A DNA stretch of 64,000 nucleotides from Merluccius polli. Lineage: Eukaryota > Chordata > Actinopteri > Gadiformes > Merlucciidae. The stretch covers positions 118,501 through 182,500 of the forward strand of contig JAOPHQ010005416.1 in assembly GCA_030340625.1 (NCBI GenBank). Direction: 5' to 3'. The notes below the pieces were generated by a model. The model saw only the letters and a program-made list of their open reading frames with translations, was not told where the DNA came from and did not search any database. The translations under genes were made by a program, and so were the position numbers. How positions within the stretch are numbered: position 1 is the stretch's first letter; each line of letters begins with the position of its first letter. Shown here piece after piece: positions 1-10,041 of the stretch.

Positions 1-1
1 G

Positions 2-685
2 AACAGGCTGGGAGCAGCAGCTGCCTACCGTGCACGGAATGATCCCGACGCCATTGATGTACTAACACCTGGGACGCTGGTTTATCGAAGAAACCACCCC
101 AGCGGCAGGTGTAAGATCCAGGATTGCTGGAACCCAAAGGTCTTCGAAGTGGTTGAATGTTTGGACACTGGAGGCAGAGTCTACAGGATCAGGCCCCAAC
201 AAGACGAAGGACCATCTCAGAATATCCACCGCTCGGAACTTAAGCCCCTCCAACGGGTTCCAACCATTTCAGCACTCCCAGAAGTTGAAGCCCCTCAACC
301 CTTGGCCAGTCAACAAGAGGAGGATGACACTAGTGAGGGCGAAAGCAGCATAATTGCAGATTGGGTCCCAATACCCTCAGGTGCCGATCCTCAAAACAAC
401 TTTGGATCTCTGGAAGTGAGAAGAGATACGGGCCCAGAGCTCTTGCCAGACCCAGAGCAGCAATTGCCCCTTGAACCAACATTGAGTGAGAGTACACCCT
501 CACCAGCAGAGTTGTCTCCTGCCACAAGCCCACCTACGGCCCCAAGCCCGGAATTACAACTGAGACGATCCACCAGACCCACTGCGGGCCACCACCCCAA
601 CCCGTTTAACCTACCACAACCAGCCATCAGTCATGCTGGCGGACACAACATACTGGCTAGCCCCAGACCACACACAGAACTTTAA
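2..685 (+). CDS. C-terminal end of a Gypsy-type retrotransposon polyprotein (partial)
   Basis: An open frame enters from the left edge and ends at TAA 683-685. Its first part reads like the tail of a Ty3/Gypsy integrase: a GTLVYRR strand, then KIQDCWNP, then VYRIRP and a closing NIHRSELKPL. This is the usual order of the GPY/F-type module that follows the integrase core and helps target integration. The remaining ~150 residues are Pro/Ser/Glu-rich low-complexity sequence. A purine tract (723-733) and an LTR follow directly, as expected for the 3' end of an LTR retrotransposon. Gag, protease, reverse transcriptase and the integrase core lie outside the window, so activity cannot be judged. The frame shows no break in the visible part. 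Another LTR retrotransposon lineage is possible; assignment to Gypsy rests on the motif order only. Confidence 0.75.
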   Translation, partial: NRLGAAAAYRARNDPDAIDVLTPGTLVYRRNHPSGRCKIQDCWNPKVFEVVECLDTGGRVYRIRPQQDEGPSQNIHRSELKPLQRVPTISALPEVEAPQPLASQQEEDDTSEGESSIIADWVPIPSGADPQNNFGSLEVRRDTGPELLPDPEQQLPLEPTLSESTPSPAELSPATSPPTAPSPELQLRRSTRPTAGHHPNPFNLPQPAISHAGGHNILASPRPHTEL

Positions 686-1762
686 CTTAAAGGGCAGCCC
701 TGTCACCGGGACGGTGACATTTAAAAGTGGGGGTGTATGTGGCCGTGTGGCCAAAGGCAAGCAACAACTCCCAACTGACCTGCCCCTCCTGAGCTGCGTG
801 GCATTCCTCACTACATCTCCCAGCACACCTTCCTCGGAACCACCCCTCTCGGTAGTGGGCGTGACTGATTCTTTTAATATGGCACCCGGGAAAGGCAATG
901 GAGGAACTCGCTGGAAGAATTGTTTGGTGTCCACATTACTCGCTGTCCTCAGGTGATTTATTAGCTCCGTTAGGATTGTTATCCTCCCAAAGCGGCTACG
1001 TCCAGAGATCGTTGTAGTCCCGTCTAACTGGTAGGTGTTCGTATATCTATAATCAAGCAGTATACTTACATTGTGAAGTGGTTGTTAGATTATCAGCAGT
1101 CATTTACAATTAAACTATGTACTCGCGTTGGGAAAGTGTTTGTTAGACCTACTAGCTTGTAGTACGGGGATAGAAATGTAGCCGGGTTGGGAGATGACAA
1201 TGATTTGTTTGTTTGCATTGTGGATCACAGCGCAACTGCAACGGGGTGGCCTCCTAAGCCGGTGGTACTCAATGTTCCGACTCATTACCCTCCCAGTATC
1301 ATACGAGATCGGTATGAACCTTTTACATTTTCATGTGGGTATTATATTGCTGTTAATTGTAATTTGGTGCTACTGTGTAAATAATCATGTATCGCTATTT
1401 ACTATTTATGACTGTCTATCTCCGGTAATTGATATTGTTGCTTATGTGTGCAATTGGTTGGACGGCAGGAGAACTGTTTTTAAATTAAGTATTGTGTTGG
1501 TTTCTTTTTAGGCCGTGCCTCAGCTCTTTTGGTGGCTGGTTCAATCACTGTTTTCCCCTACCCTGGTAAAAGACTGACTGTTAGACAGCGTACCCCAAGT
1601 TATTTTATATTTTGGTTTAATTTGCAGACTGTGTGTATTGTTCGCTAGTCTACAGGTTCCATTCCATGCCCTTTGTGTCAAACCTCTGTCATTACAGTAC
1701 CTGGGCCTGGTCCTTCTTGAACCCCCCCCCCCCAAAGCATTAAGGCTTCGAGTGTCAGATTG

Positions 1763-1925
1763 CCCATATTGGGGTGTAGCACCATTTTGTATTAAGACAG
1801 CTCACGTGTTCTACCAGTGTGCCCATGTTGGGGTGTAGCACCATTGTGTATTAAGACAGCTCACGTGTTCTATTAGTGTGCCCTCGTGGGGTGTATCACC
1901 ATTTTGTATTAAGACATCTCACCAT
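1763..1925. repeat. Three tandem copies of a ~58-bp unit within the LTR
   Basis: The motif gtagcaccattttgtatt followed by aagacagctcac recurs at about 1775, 1833 and 1890. The third copy is the most diverged. Tandem repeats of this kind are common in LTR U3 regions; a regulatory role is inference. Confidence 0.85.
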
Positions 1926-2235
1926 AGCCGACGCTGAGCCTTCTTGCCAAATACACACACACCCACTCCTTGTCCCGTTGGTCAGTCCCGGTACTGCATC
2001 TCCAGCCCCCTGTTCATTGTGCTTGGCCCTATACCTTTGACACAGTCCGTCTCCGTTTGTTTGATTTACTTATCTTTTGGTTTTGTCTCTGTATGGGGTA
2101 CCTGCATAGGCGTCGATTACGGTGGGGACGGGGGGGACATGTCCCCACCACTATTTATAATTTGAATGTTGTCCCCACCACTTTTAAAAATGTGCAACCC
2201 AATTGCGACCGAAAAAATCCCCACATACTCAACCG

Positions 2236-2597
2236 CAGCCCGTTCTCATCCCAACTACAGCGTCCGCTCGCAGAGCAGAGTCTACAGCGTCCATTCACTC
2301 CAATAATAACCCAGTCACGGTGATAGATTACGCTAACCATAACCCTAACCCTAACCATAACCATAACCCTAGCCCTTTTTGGAGTGAATTGTTTCACAGT
2401 CGACTGCGGACGCTGTAGACTCTGCTCTGCGAGCGGACGCTGTAGACTCTGCTCATCTCTTACCACCGCGAACGGGTTTATGAAAACCCACAGATCGTTT
2501 CACACAGACGTGGGAGGGTACCTTGGCATCTATCAGACGTCTAGGGGCGTGACAAATCGTTGGTATATTACGAGTTGGGATGAGAACGGGTTGTCTG
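2236..2597. mobile_element. Nested foldback element with 3-bp duplication
   Basis: Inverted ends CCCGTTCTCATCCCAACT (from 2239) and AGTTGGGATGAGAACGGG (to 2590) flank a 362-bp insertion. A CCG duplication lies at 2233-2235 and 2598-2600. The related copy at 39.6-39.7 kb provides the uninterrupted site (reverse complement reads CTCAACCGAAACCG), which confirms the insertion. Internal arms at about 2257-2308 and 2379-2453 are also inverted to each other. The class is uncertain; a 3-bp duplication is compatible with a PIF/Harbinger origin. Confidence 0.75.
2333..2376. repeat. Short degenerate telomere-like (CCCTAA) tract
   Basis: A few CCCTAA and CCATAA hexamers in tandem lie in the loop of the nested foldback. 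The tract is too short and degenerate to be a telomere. Confidence 0.7.
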
Positions 2598-3288
2598 CCG
2601 AAACCGTCAAGTCTAAATCATGCGATAGGCGCGCACGATGACATCCTCACAGCATGCACACGGGCTGTGTGTGGACTCGGGTCTGCGGCTGAGTCCGCGG
2701 CCGGGTCCGCGGGTCCGGTGCTGGGTCCGCGGCTGGCGGGTCCGGTGCTCCCGTTGACAATCGCGCACCCCTCCCCTTGACAATCGCGCCGAATGTAGAG
2801 CATATTGTAATACAGCGTTGAATGGATGAATAGCTTACATAAGGGTCCCCAGCACTTTTCAAACCACACTCAAGCTTATGGTTATTGTCCCCACCACTTC
2901 TAAAACCAAACTGACGCCACTGGGTACCTGTGCATGACTTATAGTGTGATCTGCTGCCTGGAGCCTAACAATAATTTATAAATAAACTATTTAATATTTT
3001 GATACATCAGCCTCTGTCCAGTCTTTCAATTGACTAGATTGAGAAACCTTGCATTTGTTACATATGTAGTACATTGTAGTGTGTAGGTGATGTTGACCAT
3101 TATGTGTTTGTGTTATATGTGTATTATGCTTCAGTGTGAGCTTTGTGTTGCGAAAGTGGCATAGATGTGATGAATAAAAAACCTATTTCAGTGTTTGGTG
3201 TTTTTATTGTAATTAGATTATTTGCTGTTAATTTGGTCATGTTAAAGTGTATGTAATGTAATATGTATTGAAGAGATGAAACAATAAT

Positions 3289-3461
3289 TTGTTATTATAT
3301 CAGTAGTAAAGTACAAATGGGTATTGTTTGGAAATTAATGTTTAATAGTTATAGATATTAGTGTGGTAGGTTTTTTGTTATTATATCAGTAGTAAAGTAC
3401 AAATGGGTATTGTTTGGAAATGAATGTTTAATAGTTATAGATATTAGTGTGGTAGGTTTTG
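3289..3461. repeat. 86-bp direct tandem duplication
   Basis: Two almost identical copies start at about 3289 and 3375 and share atcagtagtaaagtacaaat. They lie between the 3' region of one Helentron-like copy and the promoter of the next. Confidence 0.9.
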
Positions 3462-3649
3462 TTGTAAGATTGAGGTTGATCCATAAAAAGTAGTAGTGTA
3501 TCTGTTATTGGAGCTTACTTAGATGAGTGTATAATATGTGGAGTGTGTAGGAGGAAATACATGAAAGAGTATGACATGAGTTTATGCTGTACAGTTAAAC
3601 TTGCAATCATTGTTACGACATTATTTTATGATGAGGTTTTCCAGGCCTT

Positions 3650-3760
3650 TGTGTGGATGGGCCGCCCCTTTTCTGTCCTGCGTTGTGATTGGCTGACATG
3701 AATCTGTTGAGCGGTAAAGTATAAAAGACTCGTTCGAAGTTCAGAATTGGTCTTGCTTTT
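3650..3760 (+). promoter_or_regulatory. Core promoter shared with the Helentron
   Basis: A GC-rich CCGCCCC box, an ATTGG (inverted CCAAT) box at about 3687-3691 and a TATAAAAG box at 3720-3727 lie in that order. The same order and much of the surrounding sequence recur at 17408-17475 upstream of the Helentron genes. Transcription would start near 3750. Confidence 0.7.
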
Positions 3761-3927
3761 GCCACAGCAGCTGTGTGTAGTTCGTTATTTTTTTTGTGTT
3801 GTTACGGTAAGGTTATTTATTATTCATGTGGTTTTCGTGAATTGTATTGAATGTTCGTGTGAGATGGTGTTTAGGTTGTTAATAGTATACATTAAGTTGA
3901 CATGTTTATGGTGTAGTACTTTCAGAA

Positions 3928-6071
3928 ATGGCTTATTCATCGCCTACTAAATTTCCGACTTTGGACGCAGTGGAGGGCGTTCGGCGGAGATTGCAGCTTG
4001 CCCGCGTAAGTATTACATTTATGTTTTATCAGGGCACTGTTTAAACAATTATATTGAGAATGTGCATTTGTTGTTTCTGTGTGTTGTAATGTGTGTAATG
4101 ATGTAGTTATATTGTGCCGTCGTTAGTGTTGTAATGTACAAATACTTCGTTACTGTACGTACTTTACTTCGTTATTTATATTTCTGACAACTTTTACTTT
4201 TACTCCACTACATTTCCTCACTAAAATGTGTACTTTTACTCCGATACATTTCCCATAACCATCTTCGTTACTCGTTACTACAAAATAAAAATCGAGTAGG
4301 TGCCCTACTTCCTGTTTATCAACCTCCAAGCGCGAAGAAAAAAAAAACACCGCGCGCGACGAAGAAGAAGATCTGCTTTGGGCAATCACGGAAGCACCTG
4401 CAGCTGCGGCAGGTTCTGCTAATTCTCCGGACACAAATGACGAGATCAACAGTGGCGACATCAACCGGTATTTTAACCCAAACTGAAAGTGGCTGTTTAC
4501 TGTTGCCATGGCGACATGTCTTTTCCCAGACGAAGTGGTTTTTGTGCGTGTGTGTGTCTAAACGCCACGGCTACACCGGCATGCTGCCAATACTCTAGGG
4601 TGGCCATTCGTCCGGCTTTAGGTCGGACTGTCCGGTTTTTCAAAGCCCTGTCCGGCGCAGCATCAAGCCGGACGCATATTTGTCCTCCTTTTTGAGACAA
4701 CCCCGCCGGTCATAGGTCCGCCCGCCGGTCATAGGTCCGTGGTGTGTTACTATTGCGCGCCCCCCCCCCCCCCCCCCCCCCGTCACCCCCCCCGGGCTGA
4801 GGTGTCCTCCTTTTCAACAACTCATAAATGGTCACCCTACAATACTCTGATAGGACGTCACAGTGTGATTAAGGTGTTTACATGTCTACAGTAATGCCAA
4901 TAAGACTGGAATACTCCACATGTCTTCATTCAGTATTGATTACTCCCACTATGGGAATGCTGTTTGCATGGCAGTGTGTTAATCTGAGTATTGTCTTCAT
5001 CAGGTTAACATCAGTCCAGTGTTGTCTTATGTGTACGACTTATATTTATTGATATTTATTTAATTTTAATGTTGAACAAGTTGAAGCCTCTCCCCTGTAC
5101 TGTACCTGGATATTACAGGAGCCAAAATACATTTCATAATCACAATTCTAACTGCTCACTTTGTTTAAATACTTTTACTTTTACTTCTAATACTTAAGTA
5201 CATTTTATATCAGAAAATTACTTTTGGTACTTAAGTACAGTAAATGTCAGGTACTTTCAGACTTTTACTCAAGTAATATTCTAAAAGGTGACTTTTACTT
5301 CTACCAAAGTCATTTTCTGGTAAGATACTTGTACTTTGACTCAAGTATCACTTTCAAGTACTTTATACAAGACCTTTAAATAGTTGCCTTGTTGTAGTCG
5401 GTAGTTCCAAAAGTTGTAAATGTACCTGAGTTTATCTTGTATGTTCCCGTGAGCTGTTTAGTGCTACATTGATATAGTGTTATTGAGTTATGTGCTTTGG
5501 TTTGTATTCGGTTAAATATTAGTGGACAATAGATAGTAGTTAAATGTGATAGAGTTGGATGTATTCAGTTGCAATAGTTTCAGTGTGGTTGTTTAGCGGC
5601 TATGTATGACTTGTTTTATGTATGATGTTGTATGATTAATATGTAGTTGTGTCAGTTTGTTTTTAGTACGCTGTAATGGATCCTAGTGTCACGAGGGAGG
5701 AATTGTATCCTATGATGTTGGGTGCCACTGGGGAGGCACTGGAGGCTTTGATCCGGGAAACAAGGAGGTGTAATGCAGCCAGGAAGCATGCCGATTTGGT
5801 GGGTCGCCAATTGGCCGTGGCGCAGGCCAGGGAGGCGGGGCTGGCCGCCACTGCTGACCGGCTGCAGGACAGAATAGTTTGCAGTTGGACATTTTGGACA
5901 AAGACGGTATGTTCGTTAGGTAAGAAAAGTGTTGTTGTGATTTATTGTGAGCAAGAAGTTAGAGGGAAGTAATAGTTATTGTAATAATTAAGAATCGTAT
6001 ATTTTGTTTGTATGTGTTCAGGTCAAGCAGAAGATGCTCCTGGTGACGAGGAACTGTTGGCGGAGGACTAG
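3928..6071 (+). CDS. Small spliced gene of unknown function carried by a Helentron-like element
   Basis: Not a recognised family. A leader exon ends at 3806 (gttacg, then gtaagg), and a 5'-UTR intron ends at ttcag 3925. Coding exons read 3928-4005, 5667-5919 and 6022-6071, with donors gtaagt (4006) and gtaaga (5920) and acceptors tttttag and gttcag. Phases agree and give 126 residues ending TAG at 6069-6071; an AATAAA follows at 6123. The product starts MAYSSPTKFPTLDAVEG. It has a Leu/Ala/Arg-rich stretch likely to form a coiled coil (about residues 38-92) and an acidic tail GQAEDAPGDEELLAED. A competing donor at 5907 (gtatgt) would change the C-terminus. Another frame near 5873-5906 also looks coding (LQLDILDKDG) and reaches the same tail, so a one-base indel may have altered this copy. 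Intron 1 is enlarged by hAT-like insertions. No catalytic motif is visible. Confidence 0.5.
4137..5386. mobile_element. hAT-like non-autonomous element in intron 1 of the cargo gene
   Basis: Both ends are rich in repeated ACTTTTACT / AGTAAAAGT-type motifs (left from about 4137, right to about 5386), as in a very common teleost non-autonomous hAT family. Ends are approximate because I could not fix a target duplication. It contains the smaller element at 4596-4839. Confidence 0.5.
4596..4839. mobile_element. 244-bp hAT-like MITE with perfect 8-bp duplication
   Basis: Ends TAGGGTGGCCATTCG and AAATGGTCACCCTA are inverted. It is flanked by CAATACTC at 4588-4595 and 4840-4847. The interior holds the recurrent GC-rich motif GGTCATAGGTCCG twice (about 4707-4735) and a poly-C run at about 4758-4780. 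Confidence 0.85.
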
Positions 6072-6122
6072 TAACCATTTAAGCTGTTGTAGATAATGTA
6101 TATAGTGTGCAGTGTTTGTTTT

Positions 6123-6128
6123 AATAAA
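6123..6128 (+). terminator. Polyadenylation signal of the cargo gene
   Basis: AATAAA lies 52 bases after the stop codon at 6069-6071. A second AATAAA at 3173-3178 lies in the corresponding 3' region of the upstream tandem copy. Confidence 0.6.
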
Positions 6129-7844
6129 GTATTTTGACGTGGCTTATTTGTTTGTTGTGGTTATTTGCTGTTAATTTGGTGGTCATGTGAAAGTGTATGT
6201 GTAGTAATGTAATATGTATTGTAGAGATGAATCATTCATGTGTGATTATAATATTAGTGGAAAAGTAACATATTTTATAAGTGGGGAATGAATTATGTTA
6301 CATCTTTATAGACAATATGTGTGAGGGCTTTTGTAGTAAGATATGAAAGAGCTTTGCAGTAATAGTAAGTTTTGGGGTTGGGTATAAAGTGTTGTTGTAC
6401 AGGTTGGTGAGATAAGGTGACCATAATGGTATGTTGAGCAGCTGCAATAGATAGATGGGTACTTTATTTATCCTGGTCCGTGTACGAAGTATAATTCATT
6501 TACAGTTGTTCACGTTGTATAATGAAAAAGGCCAGTTTCGGGGGTATTGCCTAATTTCATTGTCCGAGACGTGCAATGCAATTCAGCGCGCTAAAGCGTC
6601 AGCTTGTTCCATTATCCAAGTTGTACAATGAAAATTGAACAAGGAAGTGGAGAGCCGGAAACAGAGACAGCTGGCCTTCAAAGTAAAGCTCGCCTTATAA
6701 GTAAAAGTCGTGCGTTTTGAAGCGTGAATTTAATTTAAGGAGAGCTAAACTAAATAAATAAACAAATAGCCTCAATGTCTTCAACGTTTTCCAGGCCAAG
6801 GACCCCCAAACTGATAGATGGAGTGGGGACCCCCTACTTATGTTGTGTAAAATTGTGTTTTATATTAAACTGGTCCTATAGTGCCATGCATAAATGTACC
6901 TTGTTATTGTGCATTCAATACTAAGATATTGAAATAATACACAGGTTCATATATTCATGTGCAAGGTACAGTGAGTAGGGTGGCCATGCCACTGCCATTC
7001 ATAAACATAATGTAGCGTCCGCCAGGACGCGTTGGAAAGACGACGCAGCTGTTCAGCAAACAACATTTATTGTTGCAACAGAACAGGTTACTGTCGGCCG
7101 TAACCACGCCAAAACAACTCCAACATAAAGTTAGCCGTAACTCTCTCTATGTTCCTCGCGCTCAACCCAGGCTCGCTCACACACACACGCACACGCACGC
7201 GCGCGCGCGCGCGCGCACTCACAGCCCTCATTCCGTCAAAAACTACAACACCACACCGGATCTAGAGCGGAAACAAAACAGGCACGCCGCACACACTTGT
7301 TTAAAGGGACACTAAGTAGTTTTTTAAGTAATTTATTACCTCAAATCAACGTCTTCATTCATAAATAAGTCCCCATTGGTGTACAATGATCAATGTCAAC
7401 AATCTCACTTATCCTCCTGAGCGAAGAATCACTTATCAGAATATACATAGGGCGGGCAAGCTCTATGGAGGCCGCCATGTCTTTCCGGTCTATGGACTCC
7501 CGAGAGGGACAAAAAGCTAAAAGGCTAAACGCGTTTTCACTCAGAGCCAGCGTGACTGGAACAGAGGAGGAGCTTAGCGAGACGCGCTTGTCACTTAAAA
7601 AACGATATAAACATGAGAACATAATTCACTATCTGGAGGAGTAATTACTCATACATGCTCACACTAATGATTCAATGCAGTTTGAAGTTTGTTTGAAATA
7701 ACGTACCCAGTGCTCGAAGTGGGCCGCTACGCACCGGTACGCAGCACCGGCACTTCTACATTTTACCCTTTAGCGTACCGGCACTTTTTCTTGCGTACCG
7801 GCACTTGTCACAGGCTGCGGTCATAGGTCCGCGGTGGGTTACGA

Positions 7845-7997
7845 TCCCCCGTTGGTCGTAGCGCGGTGGGTTAATATCCCCCCCCCCGTTGGTCGTAGCG
7901 CGGTGGGTTAATATCCCCCCCCCCCCCCCCCGTCGGTCGTAGCGCGGTGGGTTAATATCCCCCCCCCCCCCCCCCCCCCCCCCCGTCGGTCGTAGCG
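7845..7997. repeat. GC-rich tandem repeat with poly-C runs
   Basis: The unit GTTGGTCGTAGCGCGGTGGG followed by ttaatat and a run of 5-25 C recurs three to four times, with C-run length growing to the right. The motif recurs in unrelated elements elsewhere in the window. Confidence 0.85.
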
Positions 7998-8688
7998 CCA
8001 ATAATATTCTGAATGGAAAGTTTACTTTTAAAAAGTTGCCAAATGGTTCCATTGACAAGACCAAAGTGATCTGTGTGTTTTGTCGTTGTGAACTGAGCTA
8101 TCATCGCAGCACGTCCAGTCTGAAATACCACTTGCAATATCAAGCATTTTTACTGTACCATTTTGGAGAACTTCAACAATAAAAGTCCCATATGAGTCCC
8201 ATCGGATAGCACAATTGCATATATTTGAACTGCTGTAAAATCAATTTGCTCAATATTCCCTGACTATGGGTGGTATATTTGATTTACAGTAGTTTTGTGC
8301 TATCCGAAGGTACACATATGGGACTTTTATTGTAGAATATCTCCAAAATGGTACAGTAAAAATGCTTGATATTGCATGTGGGTGTAGTCCTACATGTGTA
8401 CAAGTCAAATATACCACCCATGGCCAGGGAATATTGAGCAAAGTGATTTTACAGTAGTTCAAATATAACAAAACATGCCACTTGGAGGCACAAATATGGG
8501 ACTTTTAGTTTGGCATTTCTCCACATTGTTGCAATAAAGATACTTGATATTAAGTTTTTCATTCATCATGGGCGCATGAAACACTTTAATACAACATATT
8601 TCATTTAAATGTAGGTTTTAATTATAGCTTACGGTTCTTAATACATTTATTTTGAAAAACCGGAAGTGAATACGCGGTTTCTCCGCTT

Positions 8689-8985
8689 CTACCGTAATGC
8701 TGAGAATATTTGTACACTCGAAATATAAGTGCGGCTCATTTGACCACGGTGATCGGAGGAACGGCTGGCTTGACCGCAGTCCATCAAGTGGTATTTCAGA
8801 CTGGACGTGCTGCGATGATAGCTCAGTTCACAACGACAAAACACACAGATCACTTTGGTCTTGTCAATGGAACCATTTGGCAACTTTTTAAAAGTAAACT
8901 TTCCATTCAGAATATTATTGGTATCCATTTCGGCGTCTCGCGCGCGCCATCCACTCAAAACGTAACGTCTACTACTCTTAAACAA
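8689..8985 (-). pseudogene. Fragment of a hAT-type transposase first exon (BED zinc finger)
   Basis: The minus-strand frame contains MDTNNILNGKFTFKKLPNG followed by KVICVFCRCELSYH and SSLKYHL. This is the C-x2-C ... H-x5-H pattern of a BED zinc finger, the DNA-binding module at the N-terminus of hAT transposases. After the finger the frame runs into unrelated terminal sequence, so no catalytic domain remains. An inverted copy of the same ~135 bases lies at about 7999-8133, giving a smaller palindrome inside the large one. It is not a working gene. Confidence 0.65.
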
Positions 8986-9084
8986 GTGTGTGCGGCGTGC
9001 CTGTTTTGTTTCCGCTCTAGATCCGGTGTGGTGTTGTAGTTTTTGACGGAATGAGGGCTGTGTGAGTGCGCGTGCGTGTGCGTG

Positions 9085-9116
<32 letters not shown>

Positions 9117-9864
9117 AGCGAGCCTGGGTTGAGCGCGAGGAACATTAGGAGAGAGTTACGGCTAACTTTATGTTGGAGTTGTTTTGGCGTGGTTACGGCC
9201 GACAGTAACCTGTTCTGTTGCAACAATAAATGTTGTTTGCTGAACACCACTGCGTCGTCTTTCCAACGCGTCCTGGCGGACGCTACATTATGTTTATGAA
9301 TGGCAGTGGCATGGCCACCCTACTCACTGTACCTTGCACATGAATATATGAACCTGTGTATTATTTCAATATCTTAGTATTGAATGCACAATAACAAGGT
9401 ACATTTATACATGGCACTATAGGACCAGTTTAATATAAAACACAATTTTACACAACATAAGTAGGGGGTCCCCGCTCCATCTCTCTATCAGTTGAGGACC
9501 CCTGATTGAGGCTATTTGTTTATTTATTTAGTTTAGCTCTCCTTAAATTAAATTCACGCTTCAAAACGCACGACTTTTACTTATAAGGCGAGCTTTACTT
9601 TGAAGGCCAGCTGTCTCTGTTTCCGGCTCTCCACTTCCTTGTTCAATTTTCATTGTACAACTTGGATAATGGAACAAGCTGACGCTTTGGCGCGCTGAAT
9701 TGCATTGCACGCCTCGGACAATGAAATTAGGCAATACCCCCGAAACTGGCCTTTTTCATTATACAACGTGAACAACTGTAAATGAATTATACTTCGTACA
9801 CGGACCTATCCTGAGGGAAATTCAAGTGTCTAGTGGCATACTAAGCATAAATGAAATAGATAGA

Positions 9865-9920
9865 TATATAACGCGATCGTAACACACCCCGGACCTACGA
9901 CCGACGGGGTGGGGGGGGAG
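9865..9920. repeat. Single copy of the recurrent GC-rich motif
   Basis: GATCGTAACACACCCCGGAC then CTACGACCGACGGGG and a G run is the reverse complement of the motif seen at 4.7, 7.8, 12.0 and 55.3 kb. Confidence 0.7.
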
Positions 9921-10041
9921 AAGCAAAAGGTAATGAAAAACCAATATAGAAAAATGACAATTTGAATGTAGCATTGATTGAGGCATTTGTGAAGAATGGT
10001 ATCTTTATAACAAAAGTAGGGCTAAGTGTGTTAGTGATGTT

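Larger units (their letters stand above)
2105..2922. mobile_element. Non-autonomous hAT-like element with 8-bp target duplication
   Basis: Ends are CATAGGCGTCGATT on the left and AACTGACGCCACTG on the right, an imperfect terminal inverted repeat of the form CAGTGGCGTC. It is flanked by identical 8-bp copies of GGTACCTG at 2097-2104 and 2923-2930. The element sits inside the LTR and contains a nested foldback (2236-2597). A second, partial family member ends at 39762. No transposase is encoded. Confidence 0.85.
734..3062 (+). mobile_element. 3' LTR of the Gypsy-type element, interrupted by a hAT-like insertion
   Basis: A polypurine tract (aaaagtggggg, 723-733) precedes a TGTA start at 734. 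A matching TACA end occurs at 3059-3062. An AATAAA signal at 2981-2986 lies about 75 bases before the proposed end, a normal R-U5 spacing. Removing the 818-bp hAT-like insertion (2105-2922) leaves an LTR of about 1.5 kb. The right boundary is inferred because the 5' LTR is outside the window. Sequence to the right belongs to a Helentron-like 3' region. Confidence 0.6.
3063..6430 (+). mobile_element. Non-autonomous Helentron-related element, with part of a tandem neighbour
   Basis: Bases about 3560-3770 match the promoter region of the Helentron at about 17310-17520, including the GC box, ATTGG box and TATA box. Bases about 3173-3290 resemble 6123-6235 (shared core ttatttgctgttaatttggt, then a diverged match). 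The order is therefore 3' region, promoter, gene, 3' region, as in a head-to-tail array. The left copy is cut by the LTR at 3062. No Rep or helicase sequence is present. Outer boundaries were not resolved. Confidence 0.6.
6476..9805. mobile_element. 3.3-kb palindromic foldback element, hAT-like
   Basis: Two arms of about 830 bp (6476-7305 and 8976-9805) are nearly perfect inverted copies, including matched microsatellites at about 7186-7216 and 9066-9116. Ends are GTCCGTGTACGAAG and its complement. Flanks TTATCCTG and CTATCCTG match in 7 of 8 bases, fitting an 8-bp duplication. The target is a GATA-type repeat tail (actttatttatcctgaggga). The centre holds another foldback with a BED zinc-finger fragment (8689-8985), a CGTACCGGCACTT-type element (7714-7810) and a GC-rich tandem repeat (7845-7997). 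Confidence 0.75.

Noticed and set aside
2333..2376. Interstitial telomere
   Set aside because: Only a few degenerate hexamers inside a MITE loop.
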